Assembly (NCBI GenBank): GCA_016178595.1 | Contig: JACOSY010000038.1 | Coordinates: 1-64,000, forward strand | Direction of reading: 5' to 3' | DNA from: Ignavibacteria bacterium | Lineage (GTDB): Bacteria > Bacteroidota > Ignavibacteria > UBA10030 > SZUA-254 | Length of the DNA: 64,000 bases | Shown here: positions 10,545 to 18,650 of the stretch, in pieces | Layout of the letters: every line of letters starts with the position of its first letter | Position numbering within the stretch: the stretch's first letter is position 1 | Position numbers and translations under genes: made by a program | Notes under the pieces: generated by a model | Database searches by the model: none | What the model was told of the DNA's origin: nothing | What the model saw: only the letters and a program-made list of their open reading frames with translations

Positions 10545-12545
10545 TCAGTTCCGGGAAGTAAAAATCAGTTTTTCCGTTGACCTGCTTTTGACAGTTTCGA
10601 AGAGTTTGCGCACCTCGGCATATTTCTGAGCAGGGATATACGGTTGGCGAACCGAAAACGATTCTTCTTCGATGAGTTGGTGATCGCCGCCGGAGGAGAA
10701 GTCGTTCTTGTACACCATGTCGTCGTTCGAGAGCTGAATCTTCTCAGGAATATTCCTGACCATGAAGTTCTCCTGTGGGTAGTTGACTGCGATTCGCTTC
10801 TTTACCGTGAAAGGATACTCCAGATCAATTGGATAGATGCGCTTTTCCTTCGCAAGCCAGCTCATGTCGGTAAAGAGCTTGAAGGGATCGATGCTGAGAA
10901 AGTAGAGATCGCCTTGTTTGCGCAAAGCATCCGGTACTGTAAAGTCGAAGGACAGCGTCAGATCACACGAGAGCGAATCGAAATTGCTGAAGGAACAGGA
11001 CTTGACCGTGGCGTTCAAGTAGTCATCGACGATCAATTCCTTGCAGTAGTCTCGGAGTTCCTTCTCAGTGTAGTCACTGAACAGTGCGCGGCTTCGAAAG
11101 TTCTTCTCTCCCTTGTAGGTCATTTTCACTTTGAATGTCGTCTCGTGCAGCGGGTCGACGTTTACTGCGACCTCGATTGTTGTAACGTTCTGATCGCAGG
11201 ATGCATTCGGCGTGTGTTCGATCGAGGCAGTGCCGTTTTCGTTAAGGACAAGGACGTCGATTCCTTCGTCTTGCCATGGCAGCTCGCCCAGACCGCAGTA
11301 GTTCACCGTTGGATCGATCCAGTAGGTGTGGTGATCACGTCCTTCCGCCTTGACGATCATGTGGTTGAAATTCCATGTAGGAAATTCCGGATCGAGCACT
11401 CCTTCCGATGCTGTCAGGACAAGGATTGGCTTTGCCGTCACGCCGACACTTCTCAGCAGACTGATGAGAAGGATGGCCTTGTCCTTGCAATCCCCGTATT
11501 GTCGCATGAGCACAAGTTGTGGAACGGTGGGCTGGAGAGATCCCGCGCCAAGCTCAATGGCAACGTACCGAACTCCCTGGATATACTTGTAGATGTTCTG
11601 GATCTTTTCCGATTCCGAAATACTTCCCCCCGTCAGTCTCTCAGCGAGTGTCTTGATCTGATCGGTGATGATGAGCTGCGGGTCGAAGACACGGTTGTAG
11701 TACCATGCGGCGATGTTATCCCAGTTCGCCCATTCCGAGAGCGAGAACCTCACGTAGGCCATGTGAAGAGAGTGCGGAGGCATATTCACTTCTTCTTCGA
11801 ACGCCGGAATATCTTTCAACGACCAGGTGAATGAAACCTTGTCCCGCTTCGAGAGTTTTTCCAACACCCGTTCGTTCTTGACCGGTGATTGCACTGGCTG
11901 GGGCAGGTCGGGGTAATTGTAGCTCTTGTACCGCCATGTCCAGCCCAGCCCCCACTGCTTATCCATCAAGACAATCGGGACTGTGAGAACGTATTCGTTG
12001 CGGAGTGTCGGGAGGTAATTCTGGATGTACCACGTATCGTACCAGAACCCGCGCTGAGTCTTCTTCGTGTACCGATACTCGACGATACAGCCTTTTTCAA
12101 CCGAGGGAAATGTGAAACGGATCTTGCGGACGTCCGAATAGAGAACGGACCCTTTTCCTTCGCCGCTGATTGTGTAGAAGTCGTGGTCCCTCAAAATGAT
12201 GTTGGAGCCGTCAGGCTTGATCGTCCTGGCTTGGATGTCGGTAAGAGCTTCGCCATCGTATAAATTAATTTGGACGGAGGCATGTGCGTCGAGGTTCTTG
12301 AAGAGCTTTTGAATCTTGTGGACTTTGTTGAAGGTATAGAGATCGTTGTTGCCGTCGATCTCCATTTCCACATCCTGGCGATCAAGAAGAACCACACCAT
12401 CGGCATCGGGGTAATCGTCCTGCGTCGGCATCTTCACCAGGCCCAGTTCTTCTCTCAATGCTGTTGCGTCCATCAGGAGGGCGGTAGTGCATGAGAGCGA
12501 AAGGATCATACATGCCAGCGCAAGAGCCCAAACAATGTTCTTCAT
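10545..12545 (-). CDS. DUF3857/transglutaminase-like lipoprotein
   Basis: A 666-residue exported protein. The signal sequence ends LSLSC, predicting lipidation at Cys19. The N-terminal half is a DUF3857-type beta domain; the middle is a transglutaminase-like papain fold with Cys353 (in YGDCKDKA), His395 (in WNFNHM) and Asp411 (in YWIDPT), so the catalytic triad is present; the C-terminal part resembles DUF3858. Such proteins are common in Bacteroidota; substrates are unknown. It is the first gene of the minus-strand trio with pbpC and the macroglobulin, which suggests an envelope role such as cross-linking or peptidolysis. A promoter fits at 12592-12620. Confidence 0.9.
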   Translation of the reverse strand: MKNIVWALALACMILSLSCTTALLMDATALREELGLVKMPTQDDYPDADGVVLLDRQDVEMEIDGNNDLYTFNKVHKIQKLFKNLDAHASVQINLYDGEALTDIQARTIKPDGSNIILRDHDFYTISGEGKGSVLYSDVRKIRFTFPSVEKGCIVEYRYTKKTQRGFWYDTWYIQNYLPTLRNEYVLTVPIVLMDKQWGLGWTWRYKSYNYPDLPQPVQSPVKNERVLEKLSKRDKVSFTWSLKDIPAFEEEVNMPPHSLHMAYVRFSLSEWANWDNIAAWYYNRVFDPQLIITDQIKTLAERLTGGSISESEKIQNIYKYIQGVRYVAIELGAGSLQPTVPQLVLMRQYGDCKDKAILLISLLRSVGVTAKPILVLTASEGVLDPEFPTWNFNHMIVKAEGRDHHTYWIDPTVNYCGLGELPWQDEGIDVLVLNENGTASIEHTPNASCDQNVTTIEVAVNVDPLHETTFKVKMTYKGEKNFRSRALFSDYTEKELRDYCKELIVDDYLNATVKSCSFSNFDSLSCDLTLSFDFTVPDALRKQGDLYFLSIDPFKLFTDMSWLAKEKRIYPIDLEYPFTVKKRIAVNYPQENFMVRNIPEKIQLSNDDMVYKNDFSSGGDHQLIEEESFSVRQPYIPAQKYAEVRKLFETVKSRSTEKLIFTSRN

Positions 12546-12591
12546 TCTCAGGACTTTTTAGATATGGTGGTATCGCGCTTGGTACACTAAA

Positions 12592-12620
12592 AATGTACTA
12601 CAGTCATGCGTCATATTCAA
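12592..12620 (-). promoter_or_regulatory. Sigma70-like promoter for the envelope operon
   Basis: On the minus strand TTGAAT (12620-12615), a 17-base spacer and TACATT (12597-12592) lie about 45 bases before the start codon of the DUF3857 gene. Spacing is ideal and no other candidate stands out. Inferred from pattern only. Confidence 0.5.
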
Positions 12621-12902
12621 GCCCATGACGGAAAAACCCGCCCTTTTTCAATGCTCGGCTGAGAGAGCTTTCTTTCGTGAGGAATCGTTTTCAGGATTTC
12701 GAGAAGAATTATGCTCATACTTCACAGAATTGCCCTTTTTCTATTCTTCGTGAAGTAAAACGATAGGAAAATATATGACAGGCTTGAAGCTTAGAAGGGA
12801 TAATTGTTGCGCTGGCCGTTGGTCGAGGTTGTAACGATGATCGTAAAAGAAATTCCGACTATCTCTATCGCATAGCAACCGATTCCTTAACGTGCTTGTG
12901 TA
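12621..12902. other. Gap between two minus-strand genes, no feature seen
   Basis: About 280 bases between the promoter of the DUF3857 gene and the end of the small lipoprotein gene. I found no reading frame, strong hairpin or known RNA motif. It must contain the end of the lipoprotein transcript, but no classical terminator is visible. Confidence 0.5.
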
Positions 12903-13346
12903 TTACTGATGCTCAATCCGATTAATCTTCTTCTCATAGCTTACCTTCTGCATGTACATGATGATCTTGCCTCCTCCAGGTGCTTCTGCGCTCACGATTG
13001 CGCTCTCGACGCCTTTTGCGTCGACCTTCCAATTTCTGACGGTCGCGGGAGTCCAATTCCTCGTTTTGTAGAATGTGGCCATCCTCATGATAAGCGCTTT
13101 CTTAAATTGCGCTTTCTCATAGTCCGTCGTCAGTGTCATGTACGATGGACCGAGGTCGTTGCCCTCGAGTCGGAAGGTAGTCCAATCGAAGTTGTTGGCA
13201 ATTGTCTGGTCCCCTTTGCTGATTCCTTCAAAGGTCGATTTGGCAAGGTTGATCGATTCTCTTGAGTCCAGATCACAACCTGCGAGTGTCAGGAAGAAAA
13301 CAGTGCATACGACTATAACAACGATAGTGGATGTTCTAGAATTCAT
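12903..13346 (-). CDS. Small predicted lipoprotein, unknown function
   Basis: A 147-residue protein when started at the ATG at 13346, which has AAGGA a few bases upstream; an earlier in-frame start would put a polar stretch before the signal sequence. The signal peptide ends LAGC (lipid Cys24). The mature part is short, mixed helix and strand, with a basic C-terminus, and resembles no family I can name, though size and layout are like DUF4878/NTF2-like secreted proteins. It lies downstream of nrdJ but behind that gene's terminator, and has its own promoter-like sequence at 13379-13408. Confidence 0.75.
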   Translation of the reverse strand: MNSRTSTIVVIVVCTVFFLTLAGCDLDSRESINLAKSTFEGISKGDQTIANNFDWTTFRLEGNDLGPSYMTLTTDYEKAQFKKALIMRMATFYKTRNWTPATVRNWKVDAKGVESAIVSAEAPGGGKIIMYMQKVSYEKKINRIEHQ

Positions 13347-13378
13347 GGTGGATCCTTCTGCAGTAGATTTTTTGGTCA

Positions 13379-13408
13379 AAGATACAAAAAAATCGGCACG
13401 CCGCTCAA
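13379..13408 (-). promoter_or_regulatory. Promoter candidate embedded in the nrdJ terminator
   Basis: On the minus strand TTGAGC (13408-13403), an 18-base spacer and TATCTT (13384-13379), continuing as TATCTTTG. TATCTTTG is also the -10 region at 34986-34993 and fits the Bacteroidota TAnnTTTG consensus. It would transcribe the lipoprotein gene starting at 13346. Its -35 lies in the loop of the preceding terminator hairpin. Confidence 0.45.
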
Positions 13409-13421
13409 GTGCAACGTGCCG
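13386..13421 (-). terminator. Rho-independent terminator after nrdJ
   Basis: Read on the minus strand: CGGCACG (13421-13415), a 14-base loop, CGTGCCG (13400-13394), then a run of seven T (13392-13386). It lies 28 bases after the nrdJ stop codon. Stem and U-tract are both good. Confidence 0.85.
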
Positions 13422-13448
13422 GTTATCATTCTATCCTTCTTCTCATTG

Positions 13449-16196
13449 TTACGAGCAGCCTGAAGTTTCTCCACAATTCACGCATTTGTAACATGTGCCG
13501 CTGCGAACCATGATGCTGCCGCATGAGTGACAAGGCGGGGCATCGGCTTGTGCCTGGTAGACTGCCTTCTCGTTGTTTTCACGGGTTGGTGCTGTGGCGA
13601 TCTTCGCCTCCTTCAACGCACCGGCAACGGCCATATCGAGATTTTCTTCCATCGTCTTCGGGAGTTCATCCGCAGGGAGGAACTTCTTGCCAAGCCATCG
13701 GAAAATGTAATCAAGAATCGACTTCGCAATCGGGACGTCCTTGTTGTTCGTGAAGCCGCTCGGCTCGAAGCGCATGTGTGAAAATTTCTCGACAAGCACA
13801 CGGAGCGGAACCCCGTACTGAAACGCCATTGAGACAGAAGTCGCAAAAGCATCCATCAATCCGGAGATCGTCGAACCTTCCTTTGACATGGTGATGAAGA
13901 TTTCACCCGGCGTATTATCTTCGTACAAGCCGACGGTGATGTAGCCTTCATGCCCGGCGATCGAAAATTTATGTGTGATTGCCTGCCGCTCGTCGGGTAA
14001 GCGGCGACGCACCGCTTTCTGTTTCGCCTTAGTCGTAAGCTGGTCGAGGCTTGTATTGAGCGGTTGCGTGCGTTTGCAGCCGTCGCGGTAGATCGCGATT
14101 GCCTTCAGCCCAAGTCTCCACGCTTCGATATATGTGCTGGAAATATCGTCAGCCGTAACATCGGCTGGCATGTTGACGGTCTTTGAGATGGCGCCGGAGA
14201 TATACGGTTGAACAGCCGCCATCATCTTGACATGACCCATATAGTGGATTGTGCGCTCGCCTTTCGCCGGTTTGAATGCGCAGTCAAATATCGGGAGGTG
14301 CTCTTCCTTCAGGTGCGGCGAGCCTTCGATGGTATCGTTCTTATCGATGTACGCAAGGATGTGTTCGATTTGCTCATCAACGTAACCGAGTTTCTTCAAT
14401 GCGAGAGGAACTGTTTGGTTGACGATCTTGAGAAGTCCGCCACCGACGAGTTTTTTGTATTTCACGAGAGCGATATCCGGCTCGACACCTGTTGTGTCAC
14501 AATCCATCATGAAGCCGATTGTCCCGGTTGGAGCAAGGACGGTTGCTTGTGAATTGCGGAAGCCGTACTCCCGACCGATTGCATAGGCGTCATCCCACAC
14601 CTTGCGCGCTGCTGTAAGAAGATCACCGGGTACATAGCGATCTTCGATTCGGTCGGCGGCGAGGCCATGCATCTTCATAACTTTGAGCATGGGTTCTCGG
14701 TTTTTCTGGTAACCTCTGAAAGGCCCCATCTCTCTGGCGATGAGTGCCGACTGTTTGTACGCTTGACCGCACATGAGTGCAGTAATGGCCGAGGAGTAGG
14801 CGTGGCCTTCATGGCTGTCGTAGGGAAGGCCGCGCGCCATAAGCAAGGCTCCGAGATTGGCATAACCGAGCCCAAGGGGGCGGTACTCGTGACTGTTTTG
14901 TGCGATTTTCTGTGTCGGGTAACTTGCGTTATCGACTTCGATTTCTTGTGCGGTGATCGTGATGGTGACGGCGTGGCAGAACGATTCAATATCAAACTCG
15001 CCGTCCTCGGTGCGGAACTTCATCAAGTTGAGTGATGCGAGGTTGCAGGCCGTATCATCGAGGAACATGTATTCGCTGCACGGGTTCGAGGAATTGATCG
15101 GAGCAGTGTTTGTGCACGTATGCCAGTTATTAATCGTTGAGTGAAACTGCACTCCGGGATCGCCGCAGATCCATGCAGCCTCTGCCATTTCTTTCATGAG
15201 GTTGCGCGCACGATGTGTATCCATCGTGTGACCATCGCGAACGGCTTTCGTAATCCAGTGCTTATCATCCACCACGGCACGCATGAATTCATCGGAGACG
15301 CGCACGGAGTGATTCGCATTCTGATAGAAAACGGAATCGTACGCGCCACCCGGCACGTTGAAGCCGCCGTCGTATCCTGCCTCGATCAATGACCATGCTT
15401 TTTTTTCTTCCTCCGACTTGCAACGGATGAAGTCGAGGATGTCCGGATGCTCAGCATTCAAGATGACCATCTTTGCCGCACGACGAGTTTTTCCTCCTGA
15501 TTTGATCACGCCTGCGAACGCATCATACCCGCGCATGAACGAAACGGGACCTGATGCTGTGCCGCCGCCTGAAAGACTTTCTCTCGATGAGCGGAGAGTC
15601 GAGAGATTGGAGCCTGTCCCTGATCCCCATTTGAACAAAAGACCTTCTGTCTTGGCAAGGTCAAGGATGGAATCCATTGTGTCCTGAACGGAATTAATGA
15701 AACATGCCGAACACTGTGGTTTTTCTTCAATACCAACGTTAAACCACACGGGACTGTTGAATGCCATGTACTGGTTGACGAGCAAGAAGGTGAGCTCGGA
15801 GTAGAAGATATCCGCATCTGCTTCACTTGCGAAGTATCCGCCTTTCCGACCCCACTCAGTCATTGTGTGCGCGACGCGATCGACAAGTTGGCGTACGCTC
15901 GTTTCACGTTCCGGTGATCCGATCTTTCCGTGAAAGTATTTCGAGACAACTATATTTGTAGCTGTCATCGACCAGGACCTCGGCACTTCAACGTTTTTCT
16001 GTTCGAAGATTGTTTCTCCTCGCTCGTTGCTGATCACAGCACTCCGGAGTTCCCACTCGATGATGTCAAAGGGATGGATGCCGACCTTGGTGAAGTATCT
16101 TCGGAACGTTAATCCTCTCCGCTGCTGTACTGGTTCTGGTCGCTGGGATGCCGAAGCTTCGGTGCCGCCGAGCATCGTGATCTCAGGGTTGGCCAT
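13449..16196 (-). CDS. nrdJ: Adenosylcobalamin-dependent ribonucleotide reductase (class II)
   Basis: Reduces ribonucleotides to deoxyribonucleotides using a B12-generated radical, so it needs no oxygen and works anaerobically. The 915 residues include the first active-site Cys region (QCSACF, Cys162/165), the NPCSE signature (Asn371, Cys373, Glu375), GSGTGSN near 191 and PTGTIGF further on. The C-terminus is a zinc ribbon with CHSC and CYKCVNC, and a terminal Cys pair region for re-reduction. AAGGAGG stands seven bases before the ATG. No separate small subunit or activase gene is nearby, as expected for class II. I found no cobalamin riboswitch upstream. Confidence 0.96.
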   Translation of the reverse strand: MANPEITMLGGTEASASQRPEPVQQRRGLTFRRYFTKVGIHPFDIIEWELRSAVISNERGETIFEQKNVEVPRSWSMTATNIVVSKYFHGKIGSPERETSVRQLVDRVAHTMTEWGRKGGYFASEADADIFYSELTFLLVNQYMAFNSPVWFNVGIEEKPQCSACFINSVQDTMDSILDLAKTEGLLFKWGSGTGSNLSTLRSSRESLSGGGTASGPVSFMRGYDAFAGVIKSGGKTRRAAKMVILNAEHPDILDFIRCKSEEEKKAWSLIEAGYDGGFNVPGGAYDSVFYQNANHSVRVSDEFMRAVVDDKHWITKAVRDGHTMDTHRARNLMKEMAEAAWICGDPGVQFHSTINNWHTCTNTAPINSSNPCSEYMFLDDTACNLASLNLMKFRTEDGEFDIESFCHAVTITITAQEIEVDNASYPTQKIAQNSHEYRPLGLGYANLGALLMARGLPYDSHEGHAYSSAITALMCGQAYKQSALIAREMGPFRGYQKNREPMLKVMKMHGLAADRIEDRYVPGDLLTAARKVWDDAYAIGREYGFRNSQATVLAPTGTIGFMMDCDTTGVEPDIALVKYKKLVGGGLLKIVNQTVPLALKKLGYVDEQIEHILAYIDKNDTIEGSPHLKEEHLPIFDCAFKPAKGERTIHYMGHVKMMAAVQPYISGAISKTVNMPADVTADDISSTYIEAWRLGLKAIAIYRDGCKRTQPLNTSLDQLTTKAKQKAVRRRLPDERQAITHKFSIAGHEGYITVGLYEDNTPGEIFITMSKEGSTISGLMDAFATSVSMAFQYGVPLRVLVEKFSHMRFEPSGFTNNKDVPIAKSILDYIFRWLGKKFLPADELPKTMEENLDMAVAGALKEAKIATAPTRENNEKAVYQAQADAPPCHSCGSIMVRSGTCYKCVNCGETSGCS

Positions 16197-16378
16197 CTGA
16201 AAATCCTCCTTATGAATATAGGTTAAAAGTGGATGAAAAATTGTCTAGAATCTGATGCCGTAATGGACATAGTTCTTGACATTCTGTGAATTTTTGGGGA
16301 TCTCTGACGTTCAATGGGTTACGCATAATCAAAATCCAAAATCCTCTTTAGCACAAATAATTCGCAAGGTAGGAAAAT

Positions 16379-16415
16379 AATGTCGGCGAGATTGCACACT
16401 CAGCGTGCCGACATT
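16379..16415. repeat. Inverted repeat AATGTCGGC/GCCGACATT
   Basis: Nine-base arms at 16379-16387 and 16407-16415 are perfect complements separated by 19 bases. First of three inverted repeats in this gap. Confidence 0.6.
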
Positions 16416-16516
16416 GGTTCGAAATATATGGAGTTGTGGGTAAGAAGTCAAGTGAAAAATGAAAAAAAATTTATGACTACCGTATTTCCAACGTCAGATC
16501 ACAATCAAAAATGGGT

Positions 16517-16545
16517 AGCAAGGATAATCACTGATTATCCTTGCT
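16517..16545. repeat. 13-bp perfect hairpin
   Basis: AGCAAGGATAATC (16517-16529), loop ACT, GATTATCCTTGCT (16533-16545). The longest perfect stem in any intergenic region here apart from terminators. No T-run follows, so a simple terminator is unlikely. Confidence 0.7.
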
Positions 16546-16561
16546 TGGGCGATCATCTATA

Positions 16562-16582
16562 TGTACCAAGGTGTCAGGTACA
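16562..16582. repeat. Short hairpin TGTACC/GGTACA
   Basis: Six-base arms around the nine-base loop AAGGTGTCA, followed by CACTTTTT. The phrase GTGTCAGGTACAC resembles palindromes I associate with REP or IS ends, but no transposase is present. Confidence 0.4.
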
Positions 16583-16732
16583 CACTTTTTCATGTTTTAG
16601 AGCTGTTTAGATATACGAAAATCAATCAAAATTGAGGTTTTTTGGTGAATTCCTTGCATCTAAAAATTGCATGGCGTATTTTGTGCGGGTGTTTTTAAAG
16701 CCGTTCGGTGACTCTCACTCGTTCGTATCCTT

Positions 16733-18550
16733 ATGGGAACCATAGTAGAGTTCGGTACAATCGTCGAAATGTTCGACAAGCTGACGAAGAAGCTCGTGGA
16801 TGAGAAACGTCCCGTCTTGATGCACAAAGTGAGAGGTGAGTACCACGGCATCTCGTATCGCGAGCTACGGACAATGGTGGAACAAATTGTGTGTGGTCTT
16901 GCCGCGCTCGGAGTTCAGCGCGGTGCTCGGGTTGCGCTCATTTCAGAGAACAGGCCTGAGTGGGTTGTCACCGACATCGCGATGATGTACCTTGGAGCCG
17001 TCAACGTTTCGATCTATCCAACACTCACGCCGAAACAAATCGAACACATCTTGCTTAATGCAGATTGTTCGTACGCGATTGTTTCGAATACGTTGCAGCT
17101 CAAAAAAGTGCTCTCAATTCTTCCGCAGCTTCCCGGTCTCAAGAAGATTGTCCTTCTTTCCGAGAATGACGCGAAACCGAATCTTCCCGTCCTTACGTAT
17201 GCACAAGTCTCGGAGATGGGCAAGCGCTTCCTTGCCGACCATCCCGACTTTGTAGAGAAGGCAAAATGGCAAGTGAATCCCGATGATCTCATGACGCTCA
17301 TCTACACAAGTGGAACGACAGGGAACCCCAAGGGAGTCATGCTCACTCACAATAATCTCGTGAGCAACATCCGTGCCTCTGCAGAGTGCATCCCGTTCAC
17401 CGAAACTGATCGTGTGCTCTCGTTCCTTCCTCTCTGCCATTCGTACGAGCGGATGGCAGGGTATTACACTGCACTTGCCTGCGGAGCGACGATCGCCTAT
17501 GCGGAAAGCATCGAGACCGTCCGCGATAATTTGCTCGAAGTGAAACCTACCGTCGTTACAACTGTTCCCCGTTTTTTTGAGCGAATCCATAATAGAATTA
17601 TCAAACAGATTTCGGATGGGCCTGCGCTTCAGAAGGCGATCTTTCACTGGGCAGTGCGCGCCGGGAAAAGATACAAGCGTGCGCAGAAAAACGGAGCCCC
17701 GCATCCATTCTTGTTATTGCAATACCGGTTTGCGGACGCACTGGTCTTCAAAAAGATCCGCAGGCGCACCGGCGGTCGAATTAAATTCTTCGCCTCCGGC
17801 GGCGCTGCCTTATCACGGGAGCTGGGAGAGTTCTTCGAAGCTGCGGGAATACAGGTCATTGAAGGCTATGGCATGACCGAATCATCTCCAGTCATTAGCG
17901 TCAACCGGCTGGATGATTATAAGTTCGGTACTGTCGGGAAACCGATTTCCAACGTCGAAGTGAAGATCGCAAATGACGGTGAGATTCTTGTTCGTGGTCC
18001 CAACATCATGAAAGGCTACTGGAATGATACACAAGCCACTCTCGAAGCGATCGATGAAGAAGGATGGCTGCACACGGGCGATATCGGTACCTTTGATGAA
18101 AACGACTTCCTGGTTATTACCGACAGGAAGAAACACCTGTTTGTGAATTCGGGAGGAAAGAATATCGCACCGCAGCATATTGAAAATCTTTTCCTCCAAA
18201 GTAATCTCATCGATCAATTTGTATTGATCGGGGACGGGCGCATGTTCCTCACCGCGATCATCGTACCCGACTTCGACGTCCTCAACGATGTCGCGAAGCA
18301 GATTCGCGTCTCTTCTTCATCGACGAAGGATTTGGTTGAAAATGAAACTATCCGTCAATTTTTCGAAAAAGAAATCGCGGGCATACAAAAAGACCTTGCG
18401 AGTTACGAGCGTGTTCGCAAGTTTGTACTGCTCGATCATCCACTCACCGTCGAACAGGGCGAGATCACACCGACGATGAAAGTCAAACGCAAGATTGTTG
18501 AAGAGCGATATCGAGATCTCATCGAAAAAATGTATCAGGGGATCAAGTAA
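16733..18550 (+). CDS. Long-chain fatty acid-CoA ligase (AMP-forming)
   Basis: Activates fatty acids to acyl-CoA through an acyl-AMP intermediate; a 605-residue FadD15/FAA1-like enzyme probably at the membrane face. The AMP-binding P-loop TSGTTGNPKGVMLTHNN lies near residue 190, the EGYGMTE motif near 378 and GWLHTGDIG near 443, all intact. The N-terminus repeats GTIVE twice (MGTIVEFGTIVEM), so the true start could also be the ATG at 16769; a TATCCT at 16726 would make 16733 nearly leaderless. It precedes the membrane protein gene at 18651, which has its own promoter. Confidence 0.92.
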   Translation: MGTIVEFGTIVEMFDKLTKKLVDEKRPVLMHKVRGEYHGISYRELRTMVEQIVCGLAALGVQRGARVALISENRPEWVVTDIAMMYLGAVNVSIYPTLTPKQIEHILLNADCSYAIVSNTLQLKKVLSILPQLPGLKKIVLLSENDAKPNLPVLTYAQVSEMGKRFLADHPDFVEKAKWQVNPDDLMTLIYTSGTTGNPKGVMLTHNNLVSNIRASAECIPFTETDRVLSFLPLCHSYERMAGYYTALACGATIAYAESIETVRDNLLEVKPTVVTTVPRFFERIHNRIIKQISDGPALQKAIFHWAVRAGKRYKRAQKNGAPHPFLLLQYRFADALVFKKIRRRTGGRIKFFASGGAALSRELGEFFEAAGIQVIEGYGMTESSPVISVNRLDDYKFGTVGKPISNVEVKIANDGEILVRGPNIMKGYWNDTQATLEAIDEEGWLHTGDIGTFDENDFLVITDRKKHLFVNSGGKNIAPQHIENLFLQSNLIDQFVLIGDGRMFLTAIIVPDFDVLNDVAKQIRVSSSSTKDLVENETIRQFFEKEIAGIQKDLASYERVRKFVLLDHPLTVEQGEITPTMKVKRKIVEERYRDLIEKMYQGIK

Positions 18551-18556
18551 AATTTC

Positions 18557-18605
18557 TTGACAATTGTGGAGAAAATGGGTATTTTGGGGAAAGTTTTCTC
18601 TCACA
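18557..18605 (+). promoter_or_regulatory. Strong sigma70-like promoter with an overlapping dyad
   Basis: TTGACA (18557-18562), a 17-base spacer and TATTTT (18580-18585) lie 65 bases before the ATG at 18651. Arms TGTGGAGAAAA (18565-18575) and TTTTCTCTCACA (18594-18605) form an imperfect inverted repeat centred on the -10 element, where a repressor would sit. The dyad is seen; the operator role is inferred. Confidence 0.6.
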
Positions 18606-18650
18606 AGTCTTCATGAAAAACCCGTTCATAATAAATATCAGGAGGCGCCA

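Larger units (their letters stand above)
16197..16732. other. Structured intergenic region between divergent nrdJ and acyl-CoA ligase genes
   Basis: A 536-base gap with no convincing gene. It holds three separate inverted repeats (16379-16415, 16517-16545, 16562-16582) and an A/T-rich tail with TCAAT-CAAA-ATTGA followed by six T near 16640. A minus-strand TATATT lies at about 16209-16216 just before the nrdJ ribosome binding site, and TATCCT at 16726-16731 may serve the downstream gene. The gap could encode a small RNA or be transposon debris; nothing decides between these. Confidence 0.5.

Noticed and set aside
10644-11834. A 396-codon open frame on the plus strand
   Set aside because: It runs antisense through the DUF3857 gene, has an unusual composition (many Val, Asp, Arg) and no ribosome binding site; it is a shadow of that gene.
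16301-16340. CTGACGTT and TTACGCA near 16306-16325 considered as a second copy of the MITE tip
   Set aside because: The two halves are separated by extra bases, and no matching inverted end or target duplication was found nearby.
16197-16380. Cobalamin riboswitch upstream of the B12-dependent nrdJ
   Set aside because: I could not find the conserved core or the expected stems of a cobalamin riboswitch; class II enzymes are in any case rarely controlled in this way.
16591-16610. GTTTTAGAGCTGTTTAGA resembles the start of a type II CRISPR repeat
   Set aside because: It occurs once, no spacer array or cas gene is nearby, and a chance match in A/T-rich DNA is likely.
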